From the NCBI GenBank assembly GCA_051004675.1, contig JBPCKC010000039.1, positions 1 to 56,262 of the forward strand: a stretch of DNA of 56,262 bases, in the 5' to 3' direction. Below the pieces are notes generated by a model. That model was given only the letters and a program-made list of their open reading frames with translations. It had not been told where the DNA came from and did no database searches. Below, one piece after another: positions 40,956-49,872 of this stretch (its first letter is position 1; each line of letters opens with the position of its first letter). Source of the DNA: JBDTSW01 sp051004675. GTDB taxonomy: Bacteria > Actinomycetota > Thermoleophilia > Solirubrobacterales > 70-9. Both the position numbers and the translations under genes were made by a program.

Positions 40956-41627
40956 CTACGGGTCGAGGCGCTCGATCGCGCGCGCAGCGGCCTCCTGCTC
41001 GGCCGTCTTCTTGCTGCGCCCCGAGCCCTTGCCGATCACCGCCCCGCCGGCGAGCGCGTCGACGTCGAAGCGGCGGTCGTGCGGGGGCCCGGACTCGCCG
41101 GTGACGGCGTAGCTTACGGTGGCGCCGTCGCGCGCCAGCCGCTCCTGAAGCGCGGACTTGTAATCGAGGAGCTCATACGAGGCGAGGACGATCTGCTCCG
41201 AGAAGGCGGCGATCGTTGCCTCGGCCGTGGCCTCGTGGCCGTGCTGGAGGTAGCAGGCGCCGATCACCGCCTCGCAGATCGACGCCAGGGCCCGCTCGGA
41301 CGCGAGCAGGGACTCGACGTCGATGCCCCCGTCCACGCCGCTCGAGCCGCCCTCGCGCATGAGCTCGGGCAGCGCCAGCTCCAGTGCGACCGCGGCGCAG
41401 GCGCGACCGCTGACCGCCTGTCCGTGGATCTTCGTCAGGCGGCCGATATCGGCGCCGGGGTTCTCCCGGTAAAGGTGCTCGGCCACGGCGAGGCCCAGGA
41501 CGCTGTCCCCGAGGAACGCCAGCCGGCCGTAGGAATCCACGCGCTCAGGCACCCACGAGGAGTGGGTCACCGCCCGGGCGCGCAGCTCTTCGGGGAGGGC
41601 GTCGATCAGATCCCGCAGGCGGCTCAT
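40956..41627 (-). CDS. rnc: Ribonuclease III, catalytic positions altered
   Basis: The 223-residue protein has the RNase III domain and a C-terminal dsRNA-binding domain (DYKSALQERLARDG to KTAEQEAAARAIERL). The signature NERLEFLGD is here SYGRLAFLGDSVL: the first Glu is G34 and the second A37, while D41 remains. The second motif is ASICEAVIGACYL: the usual Asp is S116, with E119 kept. So two of the five usual acidic residues, the most critical pair, remain. ATG 41627 is preferred over TTG 41630. It may have weakened cleavage or act as a dsRNA binder. Confidence 0.85.
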   Translation of the reverse strand: MSRLRDLIDALPEELRARAVTHSSWVPERVDSYGRLAFLGDSVLGLAVAEHLYRENPGADIGRLTKIHGQAVSGRACAAVALELALPELMREGGSSGVDGGIDVESLLASERALASICEAVIGACYLQHGHEATAEATIAAFSEQIVLASYELLDYKSALQERLARDGATVSYAVTGESGPPHDRRFDVDALAGGAVIGKGSGRSKKTAEQEAAARAIERLDP

Positions 41628-41645
41628 CAACAGCCCCGCGGACGC

Positions 41646-41897
41646 TCAGGCCGGGAGCCGAGCGAGCACAAAGTCCACGGCGTGGCCGACGGTCTCGATC
41701 TCGGCCGCGTCCTGCTCGGAGACCGTTACCCCGTAGGTGTCCTCGAGCTCCATCACCAGCTCGTAGAGGTCGAGGGAGTCGGCGTCGAGATCCTCGCGAA
41801 AGCGCGTATCCGGGCCGATGTCGGCGGCATCCACCTCCAGCTCGGTGGCGAGGTGCTCGCGCACCTTCCCCAGCACCTGGTCGCGATCGAGGGTCAT
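41646..41897 (-). CDS. acpP: Acyl carrier protein
   Basis: The 83-residue protein has the phosphopantetheine site DADSLDLYELVMELEDTYG, with the modified serine in DSL, and an acidic four-helix profile. It carries growing fatty acyl chains. ATG 41897 fits family length; it starts seven bases after the plsX stop. The order rpmF-plsX-acpP-rnc is conserved. Confidence 0.95.
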   Translation of the reverse strand: MTLDRDQVLGKVREHLATELEVDAADIGPDTRFREDLDADSLDLYELVMELEDTYGVTVSEQDAAEIETVGHAVDFVLARLPA

Positions 41898-41904
41898 CGC
41901 CGCA

Positions 41905-42936
41905 TCACTCCCCGTTCCTATCACGACGGAGCCCGCCTCGCGTGGCCCCGGCCGTGCTCAGCAGATCGCCCGTCCGCTCGACCGAACGCTGGCGCACGGC
42001 GCGAGCCGCGAGCCGCACGGCGTTCGCGATGCCCTCAGGCCCAGAGCTCCCGTGAGCCACGACCGCAACTCCCCGCAGCCCGAGGAGAATGGCCCCACCG
42101 GTGGTGTCGGGGTCCATCTCGCGCCGAAGGCCGCCGAGGGCGGGACGCATGAGGAGCCCGCCGGCGGCGGACACCGGGTTGGATCGCGCAGCGTTCGACA
42201 CCGCGCCGGCAACCGCGCGAGCGGTGCCCTCCAGCGTTTTGAGGACGACGTTGCCCGTGAACCCGTCGGTGACGATGACGTCGGCGGCTCCGGCGAGCAG
42301 GTCACGGCCCTCGATGTTGCCGGCGAAGGCCAAGCTCTCGGCCGCCGAAAGCGAAGCGTGCGCCTCGATCAGCTGGGGGGTGCCCTTGCCGGCCTCCTCC
42401 CCGATCGAGAGGAGCGCCACCCGCGGTTGCTCGATCCCGAGCGCCGTCTGCGAGAAGGCGGATCCCAGGTAGGCGAACTGGACGAGGTCGCCCGCCCGCG
42501 CCTCGGTGTTCGCCCCGACGTCGAGGAGCAGCGGCGGCGGACCCGCGCGGCCCGGCACCGGCAGCTGGACGGTGAGGGCGGGCCGGCGCACCCCCTGGGC
42601 GCGCCGGAGGGCGAAGAGGGCGGCCGTCATGGTCGCGCCGGTGGGGCCGGCGCTCACGAGCGCATCCGAGGCTCCCGCGGCGACGTCGGCGGCGGCCATG
42701 ACGACCGAAGCGTCGTCGCGCGAGCGCACGGCGGCGACGGGCTCGTCGTTGTTGGTGATCTCGCCTGCGGCCTCGATCACCTCGACCCCACCGAGGTCCG
42801 CGAGCGGTGCGAGCGCCTCGGGGTCGCCGAAGACGCGCAACGCGATCCCGTCTGCGGCGGCGGCGCGGACTCCCGCGATGAGCACGTCGGTGCCACGCTC
42901 GGCGCCGCGCCCGTCGAGCGCGATGGGGTTGGGCAT
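41905..42936 (-). CDS. plsX: Phosphate acyltransferase PlsX
   Basis: The 343-residue protein begins MPNPIALDGRGAERGTDVLI and has DVLIAGVRAAAADG, SAGPTGATMTAALFALRR, LLDVGANTEARAGDLVQFA, LSIGEEAGKGTPQ and VTDGFTGNVVLKTLEG, all PlsX landmarks. It makes acyl-phosphate from acyl-ACP for phospholipid synthesis. The start overlaps the rpmF stop as TAATG. Confidence 0.93.
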   Translation of the reverse strand: MPNPIALDGRGAERGTDVLIAGVRAAAADGIALRVFGDPEALAPLADLGGVEVIEAAGEITNNDEPVAAVRSRDDASVVMAAADVAAGASDALVSAGPTGATMTAALFALRRAQGVRRPALTVQLPVPGRAGPPPLLLDVGANTEARAGDLVQFAYLGSAFSQTALGIEQPRVALLSIGEEAGKGTPQLIEAHASLSAAESLAFAGNIEGRDLLAGAADVIVTDGFTGNVVLKTLEGTARAVAGAVSNAARSNPVSAAGGLLMRPALGGLRREMDPDTTGGAILLGLRGVAVVAHGSSGPEGIANAVRLAARAVRQRSVERTGDLLSTAGATRGGLRRDRNGE

Positions 42937-43148
42937 TACTCCTCCGAGGAGGTGTCCGCGAGGTCCTCGCCGAGCGCATGCGAGATGACCTCGCGCCCGG
43001 CGTAGGTGCCGCACGTCGGGCAGACGCGATGCGGCAGCCGGGGGCTATGGCAACGCGGGCACTCGTTCAACCGCGGAGTGGCGGCCCGGTGGTTGGCGCG
43101 CCGCTTGTCGCGCCGGGTCCGGGAGGTTCTTTTCTTGGGGACCGCCAT
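42936..43148 (-). CDS. rpmF: Large-subunit ribosomal protein L32
   Basis: The 70-residue protein begins MAVPKKRTSRTRRDKRRANH and has the zinc site CPRCHS...CPTCGTY, a C+ type L32. Its stop overlaps plsX. Confidence 0.97.
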   Translation of the reverse strand: MAVPKKRTSRTRRDKRRANHRAATPRLNECPRCHSPRLPHRVCPTCGTYAGREVISHALGEDLADTSSEE

Positions 43149-43236
43149 GTGCGGCGCGGATGGTAGCTAGCCGGCCAGCGCTGCGTGGCGAGTCCGCAAC
43201 CCTGGCGCGCGGCTGGCCCTGGCCCGGCCGCGCGCC

Positions 43237-43647
43237 CTAGCCCGAGGGCTGGACGCACTGCGCCATCGCCTCGGCGTCTGGCGCTCGTGCGATGCAGTCG
43301 AGCTGGCGCTGCGCGCGCTCGAACTGGTCCTCCACGTACTCCTCGGTGCCGGGCGGCGGCGCGGGCCCGGGTTGGGCCGGCGCCCCGGGCTCGGGCGCGG
43401 GGAACTCACCGCTCTCGATGGTCGTGTCCTCGAGGGTCGTCGTCTCCTCCCCGCCCCGCTCGGCGGCCAACTCGTCGAAGAAGTCACCGATCTCCTCGGC
43501 CCCTCCGGCGATCGCAAACGCCCCGGCGACCAGCGCGATCAGCGCGATCCCGGCGGCGAGGAACTTGCGCCCGCCCGGGCCGATCCATCCGTCGCCGTGG
43601 ATCGGCGATGGGCTGCTCCCCTCCGCGCTTTTGTCCCCGGCTCCCAT
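43237..43647 (-). CDS. Single-pass membrane protein between yceD and rpmF
   Basis: The 136-residue protein has a cytosolic 25-residue leader, a membrane helix FLAAGIALIALVAGAFAIAGG and a Pro/Glu-rich outer part ending in a helix with two cysteines (RQLDCIARAPDAEAMAQCVQ). It begins directly after yceD. Normally yceD adjoins rpmF, so this gene is an insertion in a conserved pair. No function is recognised. Confidence 0.65.
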   Translation of the reverse strand: MGAGDKSAEGSSPSPIHGDGWIGPGGRKFLAAGIALIALVAGAFAIAGGAEEIGDFFDELAAERGGEETTTLEDTTIESGEFPAPEPGAPAQPGPAPPPGTEEYVEDQFERAQRQLDCIARAPDAEAMAQCVQPSG

Positions 43648-44160
43648 CTACTCGGGATTCAGCTCGCGGAGCTTCTCCCAGCGCGGATCCGGCTCGCGCG
43701 GGTGATCGTGAGCGCCCGGGTCGGCGTCGTTCAGCGACTCGCCGCAGACCGGGCACAGGCCGGCACACTCGGGCCGGCAGACGAGCTGGGCGGGGAGGGC
43801 CAGCGCCAGCGCATCGTGAGCCCAGTCGCGCACCCGCACCTCCTCCTCCTCGACGTAGGGGCTGTCCAGGTCCTCTCCGCCGCCGGGCCGATCGACCTCC
43901 CGCGCCTCGACGCCCACCTCGACGGTCGCGTCGCCGAGGCAGCGCATGCACGGCCCCCGAAGGCGGCCGGTGAACCTGAGATGCAGGGCGTGGCCCGTCG
44001 CCATCCTCGAGATATCGAGCGTTGCCATCTCGCTGCGGTCGACCTCGTAGAGCTGCTCGCCGTAGCGGAACTCGTCGGGCGGCAGCGGGAGCTCCAGCCG
44101 GCGACCCTCCCCGGCGCGCAGCCGCAGCTCCGCGAGGTCGATCGTGTTAGATGCGGCCAT
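43648..44160 (-). CDS. yceD: YceD/DUF177 family protein
   Basis: The 170-residue protein has LHLRFTGRLRGPCMRCLGDATV and a zinc-like CRPECAGLCPVCGESLND, the DUF177 pattern. It is conserved next to rpmF and linked to 23S rRNA accumulation in plants and bacteria. It diverges from the methyltransferase gene at 44188. Confidence 0.9.
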   Translation of the reverse strand: MAASNTIDLAELRLRAGEGRRLELPLPPDEFRYGEQLYEVDRSEMATLDISRMATGHALHLRFTGRLRGPCMRCLGDATVEVGVEAREVDRPGGGEDLDSPYVEEEEVRVRDWAHDALALALPAQLVCRPECAGLCPVCGESLNDADPGAHDHPREPDPRWEKLRELNPE

Positions 44161-44187
44161 GGGCTGCGATCGAGCCTACCGAGGACG

Positions 44188-44766
44188 ATGAGCCCGCCCG
44201 ACGACACGGGCGGACGCTCGCGAGGCACTGACCAGCCCCGCTGGCGCCCCGAGCTGTACCTCGAGAACAGCCGCGCCGAGGTACCCCGCTACGACGAGCT
44301 TCAGGACGCCGTGGTGGCGGCGATCCCCTCCGCCCCACAGCGCGTGCTCGAGCTGGGGATCGGCACCGGCGAGACGACCCGACGCCTGATGGCCGCTTAC
44401 CCCGAGGCCGAGGTGACCGGCCTCGACGGCAGCCCCGAGATGGTCTTCCACGCGCGCGAGATGGGCATCGAGGTACGCCTGGCGCGCATGGAGGACCCCC
44501 TTCCCGACGGCCCCTGGGACCTGGTCGTGGTGGTGCTCTCCGTCCACCACCTCGACGACGAGGCCAAGCGCGACCTATTCCGCCGGGTGAGCGAACAGTC
44601 GCGGGCGCTCGTGATCGGCGACGTCGTCTCGAGCGAGAAGCGGATCTCGCGCATCGCGCCCGCGGCGGCCGCCCCCGCCGACGCCCACGACCTGGCGGAG
44701 TGGTGCGGCGGCGAGGTCGTCTGGAAGGCCGACGACCTCGCCGTGATCCGCGCCCTCTACGGCTGA
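44188..44766 (+). CDS. Class I SAM-dependent methyltransferase
   Basis: The 192-residue protein has the Rossmann motif I VLELGIGTGETTRRLM, motif II VTGLDGSPEMVFHA and motif IV PWDLVVVVLSVHHLDD. It has GAGG seven bases before ATG 44188. Such small enzymes methylate small molecules; the substrate is not evident. It diverges from yceD. The C-terminal CGGEVVWKADDLAVIRALYG is a final strand. Confidence 0.8.
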   Translation: MSPPDDTGGRSRGTDQPRWRPELYLENSRAEVPRYDELQDAVVAAIPSAPQRVLELGIGTGETTRRLMAAYPEAEVTGLDGSPEMVFHAREMGIEVRLARMEDPLPDGPWDLVVVVLSVHHLDDEAKRDLFRRVSEQSRALVIGDVVSSEKRISRIAPAAAAPADAHDLAEWCGGEVVWKADDLAVIRALYG

Positions 44767-44806
44767 AAAGCGAGGCGCAGGCGAGGCCTCAGCCGGTGTA
44801 GCGGCG

Positions 44807-45232
44807 TCATGACGATCTTTTCATCAGGCGGGCGGCGCACGTGCGTGTCCCGTCGCGGTAGCTGGACTCGGTGAACCTGTAGGTCGTGGCCCTCTCGGGC
44901 GCCGGCGTCGGGTTCTGAAAGCGCCAGATGTAGCCGTCGCGGGAGATGTACCTGGCCTGCGAGACCACCTCCTCGAGAGCGCACCACTGGGTCCAACACC
45001 AGTTCCGGTCCAGGCCCTTCCAATCGCGCGAGCCGACCGGCCGGTATTCCGCGACGACCCGGTAGTAGTCGTCGGGGACGTGCCACACGTGAGCGCGAAA
45101 CTCCAGGGACTGGCCGACTGCCGCCGGGTCCTCGTAGTAGATGCTGCCCCCGGCCCGGGGACGGGCGCGCGGCCCCGTGATCGACGGGGCTCGGACCCAC
45201 CCCGCAGGACCCGCCGAGCCGTCTGCGCAGAG
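44807..45232 (-). pseudogene. Fragment of a secreted-type protein, no usable start
   Basis: The frame is open from 45232 (just after an in-frame TAG at 45233-45235) to the stop at 44807. It reads like real protein: SIYYEDPAAVGQSLEFRAHV, RVVAEYRPVGSRDWKG, RNWCWTQWCALEEVV and AAPERATTYRF-like strands with paired cysteines. But there is no ATG or GTG before the middle, where GTG 45088 would give only 93 residues. A signal-peptide-like stretch sits in other frames upstream. It is probably a decayed exported protein; a 93-residue gene is the alternative. The gap 44767-45295 has nothing else. Confidence 0.4.
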
Positions 45233-45295
45233 CTAGCCGGTCGCGGGGACCGCGAGCGCTCAACATGGCCCCCACGTCGGAGGGAGCCTACGCCG

Positions 45296-45763
45296 CTACT
45301 GGACTTCGCCGGGCTCTTCGTCGCGGCCGGCGAGCCGGTCGCGGCCGCGCTGCACGGCGGCGAGGAACTTCTGGAGGTTGACCTCGAGGGTCGAGAGGAT
45401 CTCGTCGGCGTAGTCCTCGGCGCCGAGGCGGATCTGGCGCTCGGTCTCGCGCGCGTCCTCGATGATCTCCTCGGCGGCGCGCTCGGCCTGCTTGTAGACC
45501 TCCTCGTCGGAGATCAGGCGTGACTGCTGGTCGCGAGCCTCCTTGACCACGCGCTCTGCCTCGCGCTTGGCCTCGGCCAGCATCTCCTGGCGCTCCTTGA
45601 CGATCCAGCGCGCCTGCTTGATCTCCTCGGGGATCGTGGCGCGCATCTGGTCGAGGAGGTCATAGATCTCCTCACGGTCGACCCGCACCTGGTCGGTGAG
45701 CGGCACCGGCCGGGCGTTGTGGATCAGATCGTCGAGCTTGTCGATGAGGACGAGGACGTCCAT
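45296..45763 (-). CDS. DivIVA-like coiled-coil protein
   Basis: The 155-residue protein is a short leader (MDVLVLIDKLDDLIHNARPV) then a long coiled coil of Glu/Arg heptads (QARWIVKERQEMLAEAKREA, KQAERAAEEIIEDARETERQ). It resembles the DivIVA/SepIVA-like proteins found beside coaD in actinobacteria, implicated in septum or polar-growth control. There is no membrane helix. Confidence 0.75.
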   Translation of the reverse strand: MDVLVLIDKLDDLIHNARPVPLTDQVRVDREEIYDLLDQMRATIPEEIKQARWIVKERQEMLAEAKREAERVVKEARDQQSRLISDEEVYKQAERAAEEIIEDARETERQIRLGAEDYADEILSTLEVNLQKFLAAVQRGRDRLAGRDEEPGEVQ

Positions 45764-45849
45764 AGTCAGGCCGGAAGCTTAGGGGTTTGCGGGGAATTCA
45801 CGGTCGCGGGGCGCCCTTTCTTCACCCTCCTGCAACGTCCTGCCCAGGT

Positions 45850-46341
45850 TCATCGCGCGGCGCGCTCGGAAAGCGCCCTGGCCACCGGCGAGGGGACCAG
45901 ATCGGACACATCCCCGCCGAACGTCGCCATCTCCTTGACGCCCGTGGACGAGAGGAAGCTGTAATCAGGGGAGGCGATGATGTAGACGGACTCGATCTCC
46001 GGGGCGAGCTTGCGGTTGAGCTGGTTCATCTCGAACTCGTACTCGAAGTCCGAGATCGCGCGTAGGCCCTTCACGATCACCGTCGCCTGCTGGTCCTTGG
46101 CGAAGTCCACCACGAGGTTGGTGAAGATCTCGACCCGGATGTTGGGGAGATGTGAAAGCGCCTCCTCCAAAAAGGCCTTGCGCTCCTCCGGGGTGAACAT
46201 GGAGTTCGACTTGCGGATCGCCTGGCCGACGACGCCCACCACGACCGTGTCGAAGACCCGGGCCGCGCGCGAGATGATGTCCACGTGCCCGTTCGTGACG
46301 GGGTCGTAGCTGCCGGGGCATACGGCGATCCTCTCAGCCAT
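45850..46341 (-). CDS. coaD: Phosphopantetheine adenylyltransferase
   Basis: The 163-residue protein has CPGSYDPVTNGHVDIISRAA, where T-x-GH is replaced by TNGH, then VKGLRAISDFEYEFEMNQLN and VYIIASPDYSFLSSTGVKEM. It makes dephospho-CoA. The start overlaps the rsmD stop by eight bases, the conserved rsmD-coaD pair. Confidence 0.95.
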   Translation of the reverse strand: MAERIAVCPGSYDPVTNGHVDIISRAARVFDTVVVGVVGQAIRKSNSMFTPEERKAFLEEALSHLPNIRVEIFTNLVVDFAKDQQATVIVKGLRAISDFEYEFEMNQLNRKLAPEIESVYIIASPDYSFLSSTGVKEMATFGGDVSDLVPSPVARALSERAAR

Positions 46342-46867
46342 CCCCGCCTCCGTAGATCGCGATGTGCGTGTCGCCGTAGCTGCGCTGCGAGTGAAGCTCC
46401 AGCCCGAGGCTGAGTGGGTTGCGCGTGGCGCTTTCCACGACGACGACGCCGGCGGCGGACAGGCGAGAAGGCAGGAGCTTGTCGAGCGGGGCCTGCAAGC
46501 GGTCGGCGAGTGTATACGGGGGGTCGCAGAAGATCACGCCGAACGCGCCCTTCTCGCGCTCGAGGTAGTCCTCCACGTCGGAGCGGACCAGCCGGCAGCG
46601 CTCCCCCAGCCCGAGGCCTTCCACGTTGCGGCGGGCCGCCGCGAGGTCGTCGTCGACCAGGGTGGCCCGCGTCGCGCCGCGCGAGAGCGCCTCGATCGCG
46701 AGCGCGCCCGTACCGGCGAAGAGGTCGAGCACGCTCATGCCGGCCACCCGCTCACCCAGGATCGAGAAGAGCGCCTCACGGACCCGGTCCGAGGTCGGGC
46801 GGATGCCCCGCCCACGCGGGGGCGAGGTAAGCCGGCGTCCCTTGAGCTCGCCCGCGACGACCCTCAC
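46334..46867 (-). CDS. rsmD: 16S rRNA (guanine966-N2) methyltransferase RsmD
   Basis: The 177-residue protein begins MRVVAGELKGRRLTSPPRGR and has RPTSDRVREALFSILG, LDLFAGTGALAIEALSRGA and DPPY (VIFCDPPYTLAD), the RsmD set. It overlaps recG by ATGA and coaD by eight bases. Confidence 0.95.
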   Translation of the reverse strand: MRVVAGELKGRRLTSPPRGRGIRPTSDRVREALFSILGERVAGMSVLDLFAGTGALAIEALSRGATRATLVDDDLAAARRNVEGLGLGERCRLVRSDVEDYLEREKGAFGVIFCDPPYTLADRLQAPLDKLLPSRLSAAGVVVVESATRNPLSLGLELHSQRSYGDTHIAIYGGGDG

Positions 46868-49065
46868 GCGGCGATCGTCTCGGCTCGCTCGTCGCCGAAG
46901 CGCGCGCGCACGACGTCCATCAGCGGGCCGAGCTCGGGGGCCTCCAGGTCCCCGAGCCGATCGAGGATGGCGAGGAGCTCACGCCGGGCCGCAGCGAGCA
47001 GCTCGTAGTCGTCGGGCAGGACCGCCGCACGAAAGGCCGGCAGCCCCGATTGGCGCGTGCCGAGGATCTCCCCCTCACCGCGCAGCAGCAGGTCGACCTC
47101 GGCGAGCTTGAAACCGTCGCGCTCGGTCTCGATCGCCTCCATGCGCCTGCGCGCCGTCTCCGACGTGGCGTCCCCGAAGAGGATGCACTGCGACTCGTGC
47201 TCCCCACGGCCTACCCGGCCGCGAAGCTGGTGGAGTTGGGAGAGTCCGAAGCGCTCGGCGCCCTCGACGATCATCACCGTCGCATTGGAGACATCGATCC
47301 CGACCTCGATGACGCTCGTCGCGACCAGGACGTGCGCCGCGCCGGAGGCGAACGCGTCCATCGCCGCGACCTTGGCGGCCGGGGCCATCTGCCCGTGCAG
47401 AAGCTCGACGTCGAAGTCGGCGAACTCGCCCGAGCGCAGGCGCTCGTGCTCGTCGGAGGCGGCCTTGGCCTCGAGCTTGTCCGAGCCCTCGACGAGGGGG
47501 CAGACGACGTAGGCCTGGCGCCCTTCGCGCAGGCGCTCCCGGACGAACTCGTAGGCGCCCGCGCGCCGCTCCTCCCCCACCACCCAGGTCTTCACCGGAC
47601 GGCGCCCGGCCGGAAGCTCCCGAAGCGTGGTGGTGTCGAGGTCGCCGTAGGCCGTCAGCGAGAGCGTTCGCGGGATCGGCGTCGCGGTCATGTGAAGGAC
47701 GTGGGGAGCCGCCCCGCCGGGCCCCTTGGAGTCGAGCGCCTGCCGCTGGCGAACGCCGAACCGGTGCTGCTCGTCCACCACGCAAAGCCCGAGGCGGGCG
47801 AACTCGATGTCGGGCTCGATCAGAGCGTGGGTCCCGACCACAAGCGAGAGCTCGCCCGAAGCGAGGCGCGCCAGCGACTCGCGCCGGCGGGCGGCGGCCG
47901 TCGCCCCGGTGAGCAGCGTGAACGGGATCGCCTCGGCGGCCAGTAGACCGGCCAGCGTCGCGGCGTGCTGCTCGGCGAGCGTCTCGGTGGGCGCCATCAG
48001 GGCCGCCTGGTGCCCTGCGTCCACCGCCCGCAGCATCGCGTACAACGCGCAGATGGTCTTCCCGGATCCCACCTCGCCCATCAACAGGCGTTGCATCGGC
48101 CGGCCGGAGGCCAGGTCGGCGTTGATATCGGCGAAGGCCGCTCGCTGGCCGTCCGTGGGCTCGAACGGGAGCGAGGCGAGCCACCGCTCGGTCAGCTCCG
48201 ACGCGCCGGTGATCTCGATGCCGGGCCGGTCCTCGCGGCGCTTGACCCGCCGCGCCGCGAGCGCGGCCTGGTGGCAGAAGAGCTCCTCGAAGGCAAGGCG
48301 CCGGCGCGCGCCCTGCACATCCTCGCGGCGCTGCGGGAAATGCGCGGCGTGGAGCGCGTCGCCCGCGCCCCCGAGACCCAGCCGGGCGCGGAGCTCGGCC
48401 GGAAGCGGCTCGAGCGCCGATCCCGCGGTCGCGAGCGCCTGGTGCGCCCACTCGCGCAGCCGCGCCGGCTTCAGCCGATCCGAGGCCGGGTGGACGGGCA
48501 CGATGCCCGTGGTGTGCAGGCCCTCGGCCTTGCCGTCCGGCCCGGCGACCTCGTGGGCCTCGACCCGAAAGCCGGACCGGTCGAGGCGGCCGTGCATGAG
48601 CACCTGGGTTCCGGGCCGCAGCTTCTCCGCGACCCAGGCCTGGTTGAACCACACGGCCTTCATCGGGCCGCTGGAGTCCGCGACGCCGGCCTCCACGATC
48701 CGCAGGCTGCGTTTGCGGGTGGGCCGCACCCGCGCCGACTTCACCACCACCAGAACCGTGGCCTCCTCGCCGATTCGCAGGTCCGCGACCTCGCGGACGG
48801 CCGTGCGGTCGCGGTAGCCGTGCGGCAGGTGCCACAAGAGGTCGCCCAGGCTCTCGATCCCCATCTCCGCCCCCGCCTGCGCCAGCTTCGGACCGGCCCC
48901 CTTCAAGCTCCTCAGCGGATCCGCCAGTCGGCTGGGCCGTGGCCGGGATCGCAGGGGGACGGAGCGCAGGGCGTCGCGATCGATCGGCTCGGCCGAGCCG
49001 ATCGCGAGGGGGTCGAGCGCACGCTGCCGGGCTTCGGCTCGTGCGGCGAGGCCGGTGGCGCTCAT
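46864..49065 (-). CDS. recG: ATP-dependent DNA helicase RecG
   Basis: The 733-residue protein has an N-terminal wedge/OB domain (LKGAGPKLAQAGAEMGIESL onward), helicase motif I LLMGEVGSGKT, motif II VVDEQHRFGV, TATPIPRTLSLTAYGDLD and motif VI QLRGRVGRGE. It reverses stalled forks and unwinds D-loops. Length is near normal. It is preceded by the GST-like gene and coupled to rsmD. Confidence 0.95.
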   Translation of the reverse strand: MSATGLAARAEARQRALDPLAIGSAEPIDRDALRSVPLRSRPRPSRLADPLRSLKGAGPKLAQAGAEMGIESLGDLLWHLPHGYRDRTAVREVADLRIGEEATVLVVVKSARVRPTRKRSLRIVEAGVADSSGPMKAVWFNQAWVAEKLRPGTQVLMHGRLDRSGFRVEAHEVAGPDGKAEGLHTTGIVPVHPASDRLKPARLREWAHQALATAGSALEPLPAELRARLGLGGAGDALHAAHFPQRREDVQGARRRLAFEELFCHQAALAARRVKRREDRPGIEITGASELTERWLASLPFEPTDGQRAAFADINADLASGRPMQRLLMGEVGSGKTICALYAMLRAVDAGHQAALMAPTETLAEQHAATLAGLLAAEAIPFTLLTGATAAARRRESLARLASGELSLVVGTHALIEPDIEFARLGLCVVDEQHRFGVRQRQALDSKGPGGAAPHVLHMTATPIPRTLSLTAYGDLDTTTLRELPAGRRPVKTWVVGEERRAGAYEFVRERLREGRQAYVVCPLVEGSDKLEAKAASDEHERLRSGEFADFDVELLHGQMAPAAKVAAMDAFASGAAHVLVATSVIEVGIDVSNATVMIVEGAERFGLSQLHQLRGRVGRGEHESQCILFGDATSETARRRMEAIETERDGFKLAEVDLLLRGEGEILGTRQSGLPAFRAAVLPDDYELLAAARRELLAILDRLGDLEAPELGPLMDVVRARFGDERAETIAA

Positions 49066-49116
49066 GCGAGGAGGGTACGGCCGAAGACGACGGAAACGAA
49101 AAGGCCCCGGTAGCGC

Positions 49117-49872
49117 CTACGACGGCGCGGGCGGCCTGCGGTGGCGAGCGAACATCTCCTCGACCCAGCGGAATCCCGTGCGTTCGCGCAGCGGGGCGCG
49201 AAACTCCTCGAAGCCGGTGGCGGTGACCTCGACCTCCGGCCCCTCCGGCGGCGCCACGAGCGGGTAGAAGAGGGAGGCCGCGGTGAGGTCGGCGACCGAG
49301 AAGGCGTCGCCGACCAGATAGCTGCTGCCGCCGAGCTCCCCCTCGAGGCGGTCAAGGGCGGCCAGGACCTTCTCCTTCGCCACCCGTGCACGCCCCTCGT
49401 CGGACACCCGGAAGCGAACCTTCACCAAGGCTGCGGCCATCGGGCCGGCGAACCGCCGCAGCGGTGCGGGGGCGAGCTTCTCCGCGACCCGCTCGAAGGC
49501 CTCGGGCTCGCGGAGCAGCTCGTTGTAGGCATAAAGGCGGATGTGGGGCCCCAGCTCCTCGTCGAAGAAGTCCTCGAGCTCCAGCGCCCGCGCCCGCCGG
49601 GCCGGGTCGTCGGGGTAGAGCGGCGGGTCGGGCACAAGCTCCTCGAGGGCCGCGATGATGTCGGTCGATTCGCCGTAGGTGCGCCCGCCCAGCTGCAGCA
49701 CCGGGAATGTGGCCGACCGTCCGCGGGTGAGCGCGAGCGCGACGACCATGTGGGCTCCCGGGACGGGCGCCCTGCGTTCGTGCTCGATGCCCTTGTAGGC
49801 AAGGGCCCAGCGCGCCTTCTCGTTGTAGTGCGAGATCGGGATGTGCCAGAGGACCGGCTTGTCGGCATTCAT
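49117..49872 (-). CDS. Glutathione S-transferase-like protein
   Basis: The 251-residue protein has an N-terminal thioredoxin-like domain (VLWHIPISHYNEKARWALAY, ATFPVLQLGGRTYGESTDII) with the cis-Pro and ESTDII thiol-binding motif. A C-terminal all-helix domain follows (YLVGDAFSVADLTAASL). Actinobacteria lack glutathione, so the thiol may be another or none. ATG 49872 overlaps the stop of the upstream gene as ATGA, so it is coupled to the fakA-like gene. Confidence 0.8.
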   Translation of the reverse strand: MNADKPVLWHIPISHYNEKARWALAYKGIEHERRAPVPGAHMVVALALTRGRSATFPVLQLGGRTYGESTDIIAALEELVPDPPLYPDDPARRARALELEDFFDEELGPHIRLYAYNELLREPEAFERVAEKLAPAPLRRFAGPMAAALVKVRFRVSDEGRARVAKEKVLAALDRLEGELGGSSYLVGDAFSVADLTAASLFYPLVAPPEGPEVEVTATGFEEFRAPLRERTGFRWVEEMFARHRRPPAPS

